A DNA stretch of 64,000 bases from contig WNNJ02003690.1 in NCBI GenBank assembly GCA_012934845.2, forward strand, positions 1-64,000, read 5' to 3'. Of this stretch, positions 22,466 to 34,853 are shown in pieces. Under the pieces are notes generated by a model. It made no database searches, had not been told where the DNA came from, and saw nothing but the letters and a program-made list of their open reading frames with translations. Source of the DNA: Pomphorhynchus laevis (taxonomy: Eukaryota; Acanthocephala; Palaeacanthocephala; Echinorhynchida; Pomphorhynchidae). How positions within the stretch are numbered: position 1 is the first letter of the stretch; the number at the start of each line of letters is the position of its first letter. The position numbers were made by a program, and so were the translations under genes.

Positions 22466-23339
22466 AAACTTTATTTCACGCTTTCAGAATGCAAGCGTGA
22501 AAAATGGTTAATTACTTTAAAAACCATCCGTTGAATGTACGATATTTTTTGCAAGTGAAGAAATAAGAATTGCCCAGTTTCTTGTTAATATCGGATTTTC
22601 CTTGTCTACCTTGAGGAAAAATTTTTAATCTGTTGTTTGAACTCAGACATGAACTTCATTGTTCTTTTAATGATAAATTTGAGTTGAGAAACTATTTACA
22701 TGACTTAAAATGTATTTGTAAACCAGCATAAATAATGGATATACTCATTATTTTTAATTGCGTCAACTTATCGTTACAAGACAAAAAATTTATTTTTTAC
22801 CTTAATATGACGTGAACGCTGCCATCGCAAAAGATAAATTTACAGCTAAATAGTTGGCGATGAACGCTTTTCTTTCTGTTTATTAAAATTAAAGGTTATA
22901 ATCTGGAACATCATTTAGTGAGTTTACAAGTGGGCCTCAAAAACTATTTTGACTTTAACCAAAATATTGAATGGGTAAGACATCCATCTAGCATTAACGC
23001 AATATCCATGCCAAAACGTTTATCGCATGTTGAAGATCAATTTTTGTAATAGATTTCATACGGATTCTTATAAAATAAGGACTAAGGACTTGTTAAAAAT
23101 GCAACTAGCGTATCCAATTTTAGTATTAAATACTTTGAAATGCATTTTTCCTTTTCCAGCTTTATGTTTATGTAAATCTGCCTTTTTAAAATTTGTAGAC
23201 CTTAAGTCAAAAAACAGAAACAGATCGTTGGATGTGGAAGAATATATCAGATTAAAAATTTAACATTAGGGATCTAATTTTGATAAACTTACACATCAGC
23301 ACAAAATATCATCCATATCATTTATCCAAATATATGCTA
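22466..23339. other. Spacer with one unassigned short frame
   Basis: A 78-residue plus-strand frame at 23027-23263 has no recognisable motif. Nothing else is supported. Confidence 0.4.
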
Positions 23340-23698
23340 TTTATCAAATTTATCATATATATAAAAATAAGTAAGTATATATATGTTGAAACCACAGCTT
23401 GGGATCCTTGTTTCTGTCGGATTCAAAAATATATCAAAATAGGTAAGTATATAAAATAAAACCAAGCTTCTTTTGCAATTTTATTAAAAAACGTTTTCGG
23501 GTTATCCCATCGTCAGTAGCACAATTCAAAATTCAGAATACTGAATTTTTGAAAATTCAATTTTTGAATATTGAAAATTTTCTTGTAATTTTCAAGAAAA
23601 TTTACAAGTGTTCTTCCAAGTGTTTGAAAAAGTCAGATTCGGACGAAACGTTTTAAATAAATAAAAAGTCTCTGTTCTTTGCTAGTGTTTGTAGTAGT

Positions 23699-23702
<4 letters not shown>

Positions 23703-23752
<50 letters not shown>
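23703..23752. repeat. (TA)n microsatellite, about 25 units
   Basis: An uninterrupted TA dinucleotide run. It lies between the two hammerhead-like motifs. Confidence 0.95.
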
Positions 23753-23754
<2 letters not shown>

Positions 23755-23825
23755 TTAAACAAATCAAATCAAGAATCGAGTAACAGCAGCGATTTTTCTT
23801 TTATAGCACAATACAAGAGCTAAGC

Positions 23826-23870
23826 TTTCGGCGTAAAAGCCTTCTTCAGAGTTGTAAATAGTTATTTGTT
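23826..23870 (-). ncRNA. Hammerhead-like ribozyme core (Penelope type), possible
   Basis: On the minus strand CTGAAGA is followed by a small hairpin (GGC ... GCC) and GAAAGCTTAGCTC. In a hammerhead model the AGC/GCU pair would close a minimal stem III, placing CUC at the cleavage site (fits the NUH rule). ACAA before the core and TTGT after it could form stem I, but two bases separate ACAA from the core, so activity is doubtful. Confidence 0.4.
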
Positions 23871-25155
23871 AGCAGCTTAGAATTTCAAACTTGAAATTCT
23901 AAGCAGTATAACATTTATTTTGTTATTCAAAAGTTTATTTTTTTATTTTTATTGCATGTTCCGAAAACATGTACATATTTTGATTGTTATTATAAAAACA
24001 CGTTTTTGGCAAGGAAACTCAGCGTCACAAAATATACAGATGTAAGCTATAAAATACAGATTAGATGTAAGCTTAACTCATCGATGTATTTTTCCGAGAT
24101 TTTCGCTGATAGCAGACACTCAAATACGTGGTATAAAACATTGCATTTTCCTTCACAGAAAAACACAGACAAGCATCTACAATCAATGTGTTGGTTCGGG
24201 GAACTCATTGTGAAATCTATGCAAAGAAACCCTATAAACCAGGACACGTTTAGAATCAAACAGACTGCCAACTAAATTGTGTATAAACTGCGGAAACGAA
24301 CGATTGAGGATCGAGCTCGTTTATCTTTTTCAGGTAGTCTTTCTTAGTTTTTTATTTTTGGTCCACTAGTTTTCGCATAAAGAAGAAAAGAATGTATTCT
24401 TTCCAGACTAAAAGTATTCTTTTAGATTGACTATTTTTCGTAAGCAATTACATTTATATTAATTTAATATAAATTATTAATTATAATAATGACAAATAAA
24501 TAAACCATCGAAAACTTAATTTTAAAGTCTTAAGCAACATTAAATAATAAACTTTTAATCTTAAGGCAAATAAAATCTACACAAATCTCCCATTATGAAA
24601 TTTTGAAATTAACGCGTAGATTAAGATTGTTAATATTTTGCGAACTTATTCGCAAAACACTTGGAGCAAATGAAAACTAGATAGAGGTAGTACACTGTTG
24701 TTAAAACATTTGCTGGCACTAAAATTATGTATCGCTCAAAATATTGTAGATCACGTCAAAACAAATTATAAACTTGTGAAAATTATATACAACAAAATAC
24801 TTGGCAAATGTTTTTATTTAACGTTTAAATCTATCTTTATAACTGTAGACAAAATCGAAGTATGAATAAGCAGGAATACTTCTTTGGAGTATGCCAATGT
24901 TGTTCGTAAAACAACATTTCAATTGCAAAGAAATAAAACAAGTGTTTAATTAATCGATTTTTTTATTCCGTAGACTAACAATAAATTTCCTTTCTCTTCA
25001 CAGAGAACACGCTGTTTTCTAGAAACACAAAATGCTTAATTAAACAAAAAAATGATGTTGAATAGTTTGTTTCGAATAACGGATAAATCATACTTTGTTT
25101 ATGACTTAAATCACAAATGTGGATATATTTAAATTTACAAGAAACATATTTTTGC
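23871..25155. other. AT-rich spacer, nothing recognised
   Basis: Small frames at 23952-24275 (plus, 107 residues) and 24975-25163 (minus) show no motif and no coding signals that I can identify. Confidence 0.4.
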
Positions 25156-26052
25156 ATGAGCATTCATGCATACCATATAATATAAAATATTATACATTAA
25201 ATAATAGAATTTTATTGGCTTTCTTCAAAATCAATTAAATAATCAAATGCATTAAATAATCAAATAATCTAATAATTTTAATAGTAAATTACAAAAGGTA
25301 AATTACTTTACTTTATTAAAGTAAAGTAAATCTAATATAATATAAATATAATATCTAATAAATAAATCTAATATAATATATTTATAATTCTTAAAATATG
25401 TAATGATATTATATATTTCCTTTAAACGATTCAAATGATTTGATTGACAAATATTTAAATAGATATTTTAAACTAAGTTACTACAAATATACAATCAAAC
25501 AGAAAATAGCAAAATATATAAATCAACAAAATAATATTTATTCGACAAGTGAACAGATTTGTCCAAATAGCCGTCTTTTTAATAAAACTAATACTTATGA
25601 TAAAGAAAGCCGATATTCATTAAATTAACATAAATTAAAAACTTTTAAAACTAATACATATTTATTAAATTTACGAGAATACCAAATAATATAAAATATA
25701 ATTTTATATTTTATAAAAAATTATAAATAAAGAATTTTTGCAGGTACCAAATAATATTAAATATAATAGTCAAATAATATTAACATTAAATTAACATAAA
25801 TTAAAACTACTTTTAAATTATATCGTAAAGATGACATATTTATTAAATTTACGAGAATACCAAATAATATAAAATATAATTTTATATTTTATAAAAAATT
25901 ATAAATATTTTATATGACATATTTTTGCATGAGCTTTAATGCATAGCAAATAATATTAAATATAATACGTCAAATAATAAAATTTTAAAAATTGCCATAA
26001 TATGTAATGATATTGGTTTTCTTCAAAATCAATTAAATAATTAAATGCATTA
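25156..26052 (+). repeat. AT-rich segmental duplications (two nested pairs)
   Basis: Pair 1: 25617-25745 and 25790-25918 share about 120 bp, with small gaps (shared blocks CATTAAATTAACATAAATTAA and ATTTACGAGAATACCAAATA in part). Pair 2: 25156-25258 and 25929-26052 share TTCTTCAAAATCAATTAAAT and the flanking CATGAGC...TGCATA. The pattern suggests a tandem duplication of about 0.17 kb inside a larger duplicated block. Confidence 0.7.
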
Positions 26053-27479
26053 ATCATTACTAAACAATAAAATTTGAAATCTTCAATTTCCATGTTTACT
26101 GAACTTTAGTTTTATTAAGAAAGCAAAAATTTAATGAACAAAAACGATCAATGACTTGCACGTAACTAAAAATAATGTATGGTAAACGAGTAAAGATCGT
26201 TTATCATGTAATGTCAGGCACCTATGAACACGTTTATAAATTAGATAAACGTTCTCTAAAATGCCTTATAATTTAAAAATTATAGTTTATAAGATATTAT
26301 AATATATATTACAATTATATATTTATTAATCTAAATAATTAATAAAAAATATTAATAATTTATTATAATTATTTTAAGTAACTGATTGTAATATAATAAT
26401 GTCAAATACAGCGATATCTAATGCACATACAGGTATAAATCAAGTGTTTGATAATCTTCTAGTAATGCTCGTTAAACCAATCAAGTGGTAATGAACAATG
26501 GCATTTATCATGTATTTATGAACAGCTCAATATATGATATAAACATTTAATTATAAATTTTAAAGTTAATTTTTTAATAGCTAACTGCAATGATTATCTA
26601 ACGGATATCAACACTGCTATTGAAAATTTGACATTAAAAAATAATTTAAATTAAATTGAAAGTAATTAAATAGTGCTCACAATTCACATAGACAATAACT
26701 TTTACGAATTTCAAAATCATATCGTTGGAATTGACGTCTATTAAATTTCGCTTATCTGTACACGTGCGGATTATTATTTTATTATTGTTACCTTATTAAT
26801 TTTATATAAAAATAGTTAATTTATATATCGATTGTTAACTCATTGGTTTATTAGTTATAGATTAATGGAGCGAATGAAGTTTAATTAATTAGCACAAAGT
26901 CCACTTTTCAATAGCTTACTGCTATAATCACCAAATTGGTATCTTATGATAGCAGTTAGATATCTCGTACGACTAATAATTTTTACATCTGATGATGCGG
27001 CATTGTTCCAATCAGATATTCAGCTCAACATTAAAGTGTAATTCGTGATGACTATTTTGGATGATGTGCCAAATGTTATGAGATGATAGTAAAAGTTAGT
27101 TATTAAAAATTTGACTTTAAAAAATTAAACTCTACGCGCTACATTAATCAATAATAAAATGCATTTCATAAAATATCATGTAATAAAGTCATCGCTAATA
27201 ATTTTTTTATTATTCATTGAAATGTGTTGACGGCGGCGATGTATTTAAAATTTAATTGTTTCAATAAAAACGAATAATTTAAAAATATAAAATACCAGAA
27301 TTATCGCGCATAATCAATTTATCAAAGCGTTGGATAGACATGAAGATGAATTGTAATATAATCGTTTATTTATAATAAATTAAAATAAAACTTTAAATTC
27401 GTTTTTAAATATCATTATTCGATTGACTTTAAAGAAACTTAAACAAATAGATGAATTATATTTGTAATGAAAGACAAAT
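26053..27479. other. Extremely AT-rich spacer, nothing recognised
   Basis: There are no reading frames of note, RNA genes or repeats beyond simple A/T runs. Confidence 0.45.
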
Positions 27480-27640
27480 TTAAATCGTTTCTGTATGAAT
27501 AAATTTAGCACGTAATGTTTTACCCGCTGCTTTGTTAGGTTGAGGAATAGAACTTAAAACTGGTAATATACAAGTTCTTTTTGATAACCTATAATCTTTA
27601 CTCTGATATATAGTATATTATCTATTAATCAATTCATAAA
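27480..27640 (+). repeat. Foldback repeat family A, diverged copy
   Basis: It contains decayed forms of the family centre (TTTAGCACGTAATGTTTTAC, then CCGCTGCTTTGTTAGGTTGA and GGAATAG), followed by AACCTATAATCTTTACTCTGATATATAG and ATCTATTAATCAATTCATAAAAATA in parts, in the same order as at 12858-13264. Confidence 0.7.
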
Positions 27641-29867
27641 AATACCGGTTTGTAAAAATTCTTAACATATAAGAAACTGAATTTTAGCAAATCTCAAGAT
27701 TTAGATATTTTAAAATTTCAGCCAAAATATGGCTGTTAACTGATATAATTAATTTAAAGATTTAATTTTATTTATTAAAAATATTTTAATAAATATTATT
27801 GTGATGATGGTATTTGCAACAAGTATGAATCGATCTACGAGTTCAGAAATATTTCTTTATATATCCGAACTTTGTGTCATGAATAACCACTCCGATCTTC
27901 GAGGACACCTTAGGCGTTGCATGTAAAAGAATAAAATAATTAATTAATAATTAACAAAGAATTTGATCAATTACGATGAAGTCAATACATTTGCAATGCT
28001 TTAAGCTGACATTCATGTTAATTATTTATAGCGTAGCTGTCATAAAATTATAGTCACAAAGCAAAAAAGTTTAATCAGGTCAAAATTGTCATATCACAGT
28101 TGTATATCACATTGTGATATATCGGATCACACTATATCGGATCCTATGTTCAAGAAAATCGTATGTCCAATTATTTAACACAAGCGATTTAATACTATAA
28201 AAGGAGATACAAGGAGATAAAATTGTAGATAAAGAAGATAAATATCACAAGCGATAAATTAATATGAAACAAAAATAGATGATTTTCATACATTCGTGAA
28301 TCTTGATTACTTCATATGCTTCATTTCATATTATATATTTATCAATGCAATAATAATTAAATTTCATAAATATTTCATATAATTAAATAGTACATTTGCT
28401 TAACTCGGCAGAAAATGTATGCTTTCATTAGAATCGAGTATGTATTTCCTGTAAATTCACTAATTTAACTTGTACTAATTTTATATTACATAAAACTGTT
28501 GAAATTGTTTTAAATTTACTATCAAAATAATACAGAATTTCGAGATTAATTTATTTTAAGAGCCGATTCAATTAATTATTTGAATCAACTGCAATGAAAA
28601 TTTTAATTTAATATGCTGGAATTGTTTAATTAATTATATAGATTATTAATTGCTAATTTATATCGATAAGCATAGATAATCAATAAATATATCAAATGAA
28701 AAAGATCAAATCATCGAATTAATTGAAGATTAAAAAAATTAATAGAATTTATTACAAAATTCAATTGAATTAATTGATTAGCAAAACAGTTTTAAAACTT
28801 CAAACAAATAATACAATAAATTATTTAATAAACTAAATTAGTTGTTCAATTAGTTGTTCAATTAGTTGATCAGTATCAACTATGTGAATAATAAATAACA
28901 GACGATGTATAAGAATAAGGATTAGAAATCATCATGAGGAACTGATATAACAATCAGTAAAAGTTTAGAGTTTAAAGATACTCATTGTCCCAAAAATATA
29001 GATACAAACTGACATTACATAATAAATAATTATGAATAAAATATAAATAAATAAAATAAAAATAAAATATACATTTATAATAAAAATGCATAATCATAAT
29101 ACGTTAGATATTTATAAAATACATAAATATTATTTATTAAATACAAAATATATGAATAATTATATAAATATGATTTATATTTTTTGAGTAGAAATTAAAT
29201 TATTAAAATAAAAGCATTAAAGTAAAATTATTTAAATGCTATAAAATGTTGTAGTAGCCAGTTACTTACACGAAATGGTTATTATTAATGCTAATATATC
29301 AAGCTTTAGAAATAGCATCGTTTATTATTAATAAACTAATTTTATAATCAATTATTTTCGATACATTTATTTGGAATAATTAAAATAATTAATTAATAAA
29401 TAATTAATAAGTTATTAATTTGTTTCAGTAGTTTTAATAAAATTGTACCGTTATTACGTTAAGATTACTTCGTGGCATCTGCTACGCCAACATTAATGAT
29501 CGTGCGATTGTCTTTAATGATCATTGGACTGATTTCAATGATCATTAATCATTTGGTATTGATAAGCTGTAACTTGCAAGGTAACTCTAATACCAATAAA
29601 TAAAGATTGTTAAGGTTTCTTACTAAAGACTTTCTTGCCCGAGACTATCCACATAACTCTGTATTCATCCCGGTATAAGGTTTGTACTTTTAAATATCAG
29701 AGACTACTTGAAGGGCTGTCAATATTAACGGTTAGGAAAATCCAGATCATCTGTAAGCAAACACAGACACCGAATTTTTTAAATTCAACAGTAGCGAAAT
29801 GTTCAAACTGTCTATTGTTAAAAACAGTGAATGCTATAGAAAAATATATAAGCTAACAAAAATACCC
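27641..29867. other. AT-rich spacer with one inverted family A fragment
   Basis: Apart from the repeat at 28868-28955 nothing is recognised. A short motif (AATGATCATT with variants) recurs three times near 29493-29550. The 73-residue plus-strand frame at 29635-29856 has no known motif. Confidence 0.4.
28868..28955 (-). repeat. Foldback repeat family A, partial copy on the minus strand
   Basis: The inverse complement reads CAGTTCCTCATGATGATTTC, then TAATCCTTATTCTTATACAT and CGTCTGTTATTTATTATTCA. This is the 3' half of family A as at 12985-13030. Confidence 0.7.
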
Positions 29868-29868
29868 A

Positions 29869-29931
29869 AATATTTACTCATTTAAGCTTCTAAAAACGCT
29901 GATGCGTTTTTAGAAGTTTAAATGAGTAAAA
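29869..29931. repeat. Near-perfect hairpin, stem about 27 bp
   Basis: TTTACTCATTTAAGCTTCTA, then AAAACGC, a four-base loop TGAT, then the inverse complement with one mismatch. The flanks are unrelated AT-rich sequence. It could be a tiny foldback element or a transcript hairpin. Confidence 0.75.
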
Positions 29932-30971
29932 AATCTAATTCATATAGACGATCAAACTTTTAATAAAAGATGGGTTGACAGCTCAATTACAACTAACGTG
30001 AATGCATAGCTGCCTACAAAAAAGATGGACTTTCACAGTTGACATCATAATACATATTTTTCCTTCGTTGAAATAAGGTACATTTAGAAGGCCGACAATT
30101 CCGTGACTAAAATTAAGTCAAGTCAAACAGTAAAAACAGAGAACACAAGCTTCTTCAACGAAATCTTGGGTTTTCATTTTACGACTTCCTATTTTATAAA
30201 TGAAATAGCCTCTTCAAGGAAACCTTAGGTTTTCATTTTACTAGTACAGTTCGGATGGACGACTTCCTAATGTTCGCGAAAGAAAACCTCGCGGGTATGA
30301 GTCTGACGACGCGAACAGTGCGAAACATGCTAAGCAACCTATCTTGAAGAAGGACACATCATCGGAGGTGCACAGTTTACAGGAAAATACTCATATACCT
30401 ACATAGAAAGACATATAAGCTAAGTTTCAACGTATGCATCAAGTCTTGATAAATATGATTAATCAACGATTGTGCGAGTTTATGTCAACATTTGAGAAAC
30501 GTTTTGCATTATAACCGATGTATATCAACGCCATGCTAACAATGATAAAAGCAGACATACTAGTCAAAGAACATAATTGCAATATATTGCCAATCAAGAG
30601 GAACACTGACACTAGTTTTCTAGACATGATGCGGTGTAAATTATGCTGAAATGATTAGGGGCAATACGCAACCGTAAATAATAGCACTTGCTATCAAACA
30701 ACATATCCTCACTGCATAAGGAACATATACAGGTTAAGTCCGAGGTTTCGAATGATCTGTTCAGAGATGATACCACGCTTTCAGTTATATTATGCTATGC
30801 ACTTATATTGTGTTTTCTAACCTATAACTTGTCGATATTGATTCAGTAAAGTCTGGCTACTCTGATATATTCTAATTCATTCTACTATTCTAAAACAACG
30901 GTTACATAGTTATCATTCAAATAATGCAGTAGAAAATAAATGAACTTAAAAAATTTGAGATATAATATACA
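29932..30971. other. Unassigned region with a direct repeat and a hammerhead-like motif
   Basis: A direct repeat of about 60-70 bp (TCTTCAA, then GAAA, CTTNGGTTTTCATTTTAC, then GACTTCCTA) occurs at about 30148-30196 and 30211-30272. At 30301-30331 the plus strand reads CTGACGACGCGAACAGTGCG followed by AAAC, which again fits the hammerhead core pattern. The less AT-rich 30030-30760 could be a Penelope-like remnant, but no protein segment can be read. Confidence 0.35.
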
Positions 30972-33900
30972 TACAATCAATCCAGTTCCATATCAATCCA
31001 GCAAATTTAACAGTTTAAACACACAAGGGCGTTGATGGGAGGACGTAAGAAGACAGCTACGACCGACACCAACTGTGCTCAACTACAAGTACAGTGTTCG
31101 ACACATGACTGCAGCGTATGAACTACAATCGCATGCGACCACAGTAAGTCTAAAGAAGACTTCCTATGCGGCTTTTGTGCCACCAAACTCATACGCGACC
31201 TCTCCCATAAGAACATATCAACCTCCAACGTGTCCACTCAAACCACCCCAGTCGCTTCTGATGTCCTTTGTCATCCCAATGATCCTGTCACCACATGCAC
31301 TTCTAATCCTACGTTTTCACTTCTCGACACGCTCCGTTTCTTCCCTTCTGTCTCGTTTCTCAATAACCTACATCCCTCAACCAAAATCACCTCCATCAAC
31401 CTCCACAATTCTTCGACTCATAACCTTTCCTCACATCGCACCACCCTATCTATTATCCCAACCCTCTTTGTCTTCCGCTGTCAAACCTACTCCCTTAATA
31501 TCCTCAACTCCCAGCTCTCATATCGTGATCTCACCAACTCCCGTTACTCGTACTTTTTTACAGAAACGCTTTCCTCCTCGCGATCGCAGCGTCATCGTCA
31601 CTAATATCACTACTTCCACCTCGTTATCTCCACAAGCACGTCTCGAACACGATGTTTCCGCATTCAGATCTATATATCCTAACTTGTTCCTGCGGATAAA
31701 CCATCCTTTTTCAACAACATCTCTCCTGTCGCATTCATACGACTAAATAAATTCTTCTCAATCTAATCCTTCCCAGCCCCTCTCCTAAAAATTGTTTTCA
31801 AGCATTGCTCTCACGCATCTTCTATCCTCTCAACGATTCAAACTCATGTCCTCTTCAGCCACTCACATTTTCCAGGATCGCACACCCTCCGAAATTGCTA
31901 ATCGCTCATCTGCCCGCAATAAAAAACGCCGTATTGAGGAGAACGACGAAACATCTCTCTACATCCAAAACATCGAAGGAAATTTTTAAGTTGTCCTCAC
32001 CTGCCCAAAAATTCGATGGCGCTCCATCTTTCCTATGTGCCTTCTCAACTAGCCCCTATCACCACCACTCACGGTTTCCGCCTCGGCCTCCTCAACACTA
32101 GATCTATTCTCAATAAATCCGATATCATCATCAACCTATTCACCAATCAATCAATCGATCTATTTTACGTAATCTAATCCTGGCACACCGATTCTGACGA
32201 CCTCTCCATCCGCCGTATGCTCTATGCCGGTTGTCGCCCACCCCTATAGCTCACCCCCTTCTAAATTTTCTAATCATGGCGGCATTGTCGCATTCGACCG
32301 TCACCCCGCGTTTTACGCAAAATCACTTCCCCTTTCAGTCCTTGTGCTTTTGAACTGCTCACATGTCGTTCTTCTAACCCGATCACTCTAGATCTCGCCA
32401 TTGTATACCGTTCTGGTTCATCTGCTCCTACCTCCTTATTTTTTTTACCGAAATCGCTGACCTTCTGACTCACTGTTCGACTTCAAGATCGTTCCGTTCG
32501 ACTTCAAGATCCGCCTCGCCCGCCCCTCTCCCATAATAACATATTCCACTTCTCACGATCTCGACTTTCTTTTCGACACTGAACTCACATCCATTCTCGA
32601 TCTTCTCTAACCCTTCAAGCCTCACCCACACCGTCGCTTGCACCGTGCCCAATGGTTTGACATCCAATGCCTACACTCAAAGCGTCGACTTCGTCATGCT
32701 TTGTGAGTCTATAACCGCTCTCTCAGACGTGATTTCCGCTCGATCACTCCGTCTTTCCGTGATTACTATTTTGCTCATCGCCGGTCTCATCTCAACTTAC
32801 TACGTACCAAATGCAACTCCTTCTGGCAGCATAAAATCATCACTTCATTCAACTCTAAGACTCTGCGGCACACTTTTAACTTAATCCTTGCTCGCTCCTC
32901 TTCGCCGAACAACATCAGTGCCCATTATTATTCGTCATTTATCCAGACCAAAGTATAAACGTTGCTCTCTCACACCCCGGTCTCCATGCTATCCCATTCT
33001 GCCCCACCTAGCCTCATTCTCCCAGAACTCTTTAATCTTATCCCTGTCTCACCTACCGAAGTCACATTTATCCTCATGTCCTTGCACAACGAAACCTCAC
33101 CTGCCGACCCCCTCCCTACCCACATACTTAAATCCATTTGCTCATCGATATCCCCTTTTCTCACAACCTTGTTTAACTCGTCCATCCGCAGTCGTATATT
33201 CCCTTCACACTGGAAATCCGCCATCGTTCTTCCCTCCTTAAAAAAAGCTCGACCTCTCCCTTCATTCTAGCTATCGCCCCATTTCACTTCTTTCTACACA
33301 TTCTAAGCTCTTAGAACGCCTCATCTTAATACATCTCAACGCTTATCTCTCCTCATCTATCTGTACCCTCCTTTCCAATCCGTTTTCCGCACTAATCACT
33401 CAACAGAAATCGCATGCATGAAAGCTTACAATGACTTACTCATTTCTCGAGACAAGGGTCTAGATAGTGTTCTCATCTCCCTCGACCTCTGCTCCGCCTT
33501 CGATATTGTCGACCACTCCGTCCTCCATTCTCGCCTCGTTATGATTACCGCTTTTCTTCCTCCTCCGAGCATGGTTTGCCTCATATCTATCCGACCGTTC
33601 TTTTAGCGTCTGTTTTAATTCATCATCCCCTTCCATCCCTATTTTTTGCGGGGTCCCACAAGGTTCAGTCCTATGTCCCATGCTTTTCTCTCTTCTGCTT
33701 GGCGATTTCTCTCCGTTTATCAAACCTTTCTCCTTTAACGTCATGCGATACGCCGATGACATCCTTATATATGCTCATGCACCCGCACATCGCATACAAG
33801 ATATCGGCATTTCTGCTTCCAACTGTCTTTCTTCTATCTACGAACGTCTCTCCTTTCCCATTTTCGTTCTAAGCCCCGACAAGTCTAAAATAATGTGGAT

Positions 33901-34640
33901 CCTCCCCCGTAAACCAAACATATCTCCTCCCCCTGTATCTTTTGCCTCATCGATCATCCCCATAGTACACAATCTCACTTTCTTAGGATTCCATTTTGAT
34001 GATCAATTTTCTCTTAAACCCTTCGTCCGTGACAAGGTCCGTTCGTCTAACTTAATTCTCCGTGACATCCGCAGTATCCGGCTCCATATTGACTTCCGTT
34101 CGTGGATGTATCTTCTTTCATCGCTTCTTTTCCCCAAAATCGATTACCGCCTTACCCTTTTGGCAAATTCTCAGAAAACCATCATCATACTCCTACAACG
34201 CATAATCAACTCTGCCGTTCGAGTGCTCTTTTGTCTCCGTCGCTTCGACCACACATCTACATATCTTGCCCAACTCTCCTGGCCCACCATCCACATCCGC
34301 ATCAAGCTCCGTTTTCTTCTCGTAACTTTTCTTCTCATCGCTGTCGGCTCCCCATCGTTCATCAACCTTCCTTTCTTAGACGACACTCGCATCACCTCGC
34401 CACCACTGCGTTCCCGTAATTCCATCTTACTCCACGTTCCCAATTACTCCAACAACTACGGTCTCCGATCCTTCCTCGTCGCAGCCTCACTCGCCTGGAA
34501 TAAACTCCTTTTCGACGTCCGCAACGCTCCCTCCTTTATCACATTCAAACACCTCCTCCGTTCACACCTTCTCGACACATGATTTATATTTATGTTTTGT
34601 TGTGGTCATGTAAGCGCGCGCTGGCACGCATTTGCGACTT
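30972..34640 (+). mobile_element. CR1-like LINE, left copy of the inverted pair
   Basis: Frame 31230-31604 continues an ORF1 with a cysteine-rich PHD-like start (near 31075-31190, with C..C, DCSVC and CGFC clusters). The endonuclease begins near 32070 (LNTRSILNKSD in frame, SWHTDSDD later) and is broken by several stops. RT blocks are at 33418-33606 (ISLDLCSAFDIVDHS) and 33680-34582 (MRYADDILIYAHAP, with catalytic YADD at about 33749). The C-terminus LHVPNYSNNYGLRSFLVAAS...LLRSHLLDT ends at 34582. Multiple frameshifts and stops, and about 300 bp missing near 32510 compared with the right copy, make it inactive. The short 3' end includes CGCGCGCTGGCACGCATTTG. Confidence 0.88.
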
Positions 34641-34853
34641 TAAAATAATTTTTTTAATTTTTTTATTACAACAATATAATATAAGCTCGAACACATAAGA
34701 GGAAAGGACAATCGGGCAGACATCATATCAAGACAACCATTACCATTCACGGCACACACATAGAAAGAAGAAAAACGTGGGCGGAGGGATTAATCAATCA
34801 AGTTATTGCAAATCGCATACCAAAGTCAATCACATTATCTGAATTAACACACG
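30972..34853 (+). repeat. Left arm of a large inverted duplication
   Basis: The arm holds the whole LINE plus about 200 bp of gypsy sequence (34650-34853). Its inverse complement is 39960-44317. Matching ends sharply at 34853 on this side. By eye the arms are about 99% identical from about 32600 inward and only about 90-93% identical in the outer 1.6 kb. Confidence 0.88.

Larger units (their letters stand above)
23340..23870 (-). mobile_element. Probable Penelope-like element terminal remnants with hammerhead-like motifs
   Basis: On the minus strand 23497-23523 reads CTGACGATGGGATAACCCGA followed by AAACG. At 23826-23850 the minus strand reads CTGAAGAAGG, a short loop, then CGCCGAAAGC. Both follow the pattern CTGANGA, short stem-loop, GAAA that marks the core of hammerhead ribozymes carried in the terminal repeats of Penelope-like elements. 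A weaker plus-strand version (TTCGGACGAAACG) lies near 23645. No reverse transcriptase is left here. The link to Penelope-like elements is inferred from the motif and its similarity to the copy at 55990-56020. Confidence 0.45.

Noticed and set aside
26053-29867. Possible long non-coding gene or origin in the AT desert
   Set aside because: There is only low-complexity A/T-rich sequence and no positive signal.
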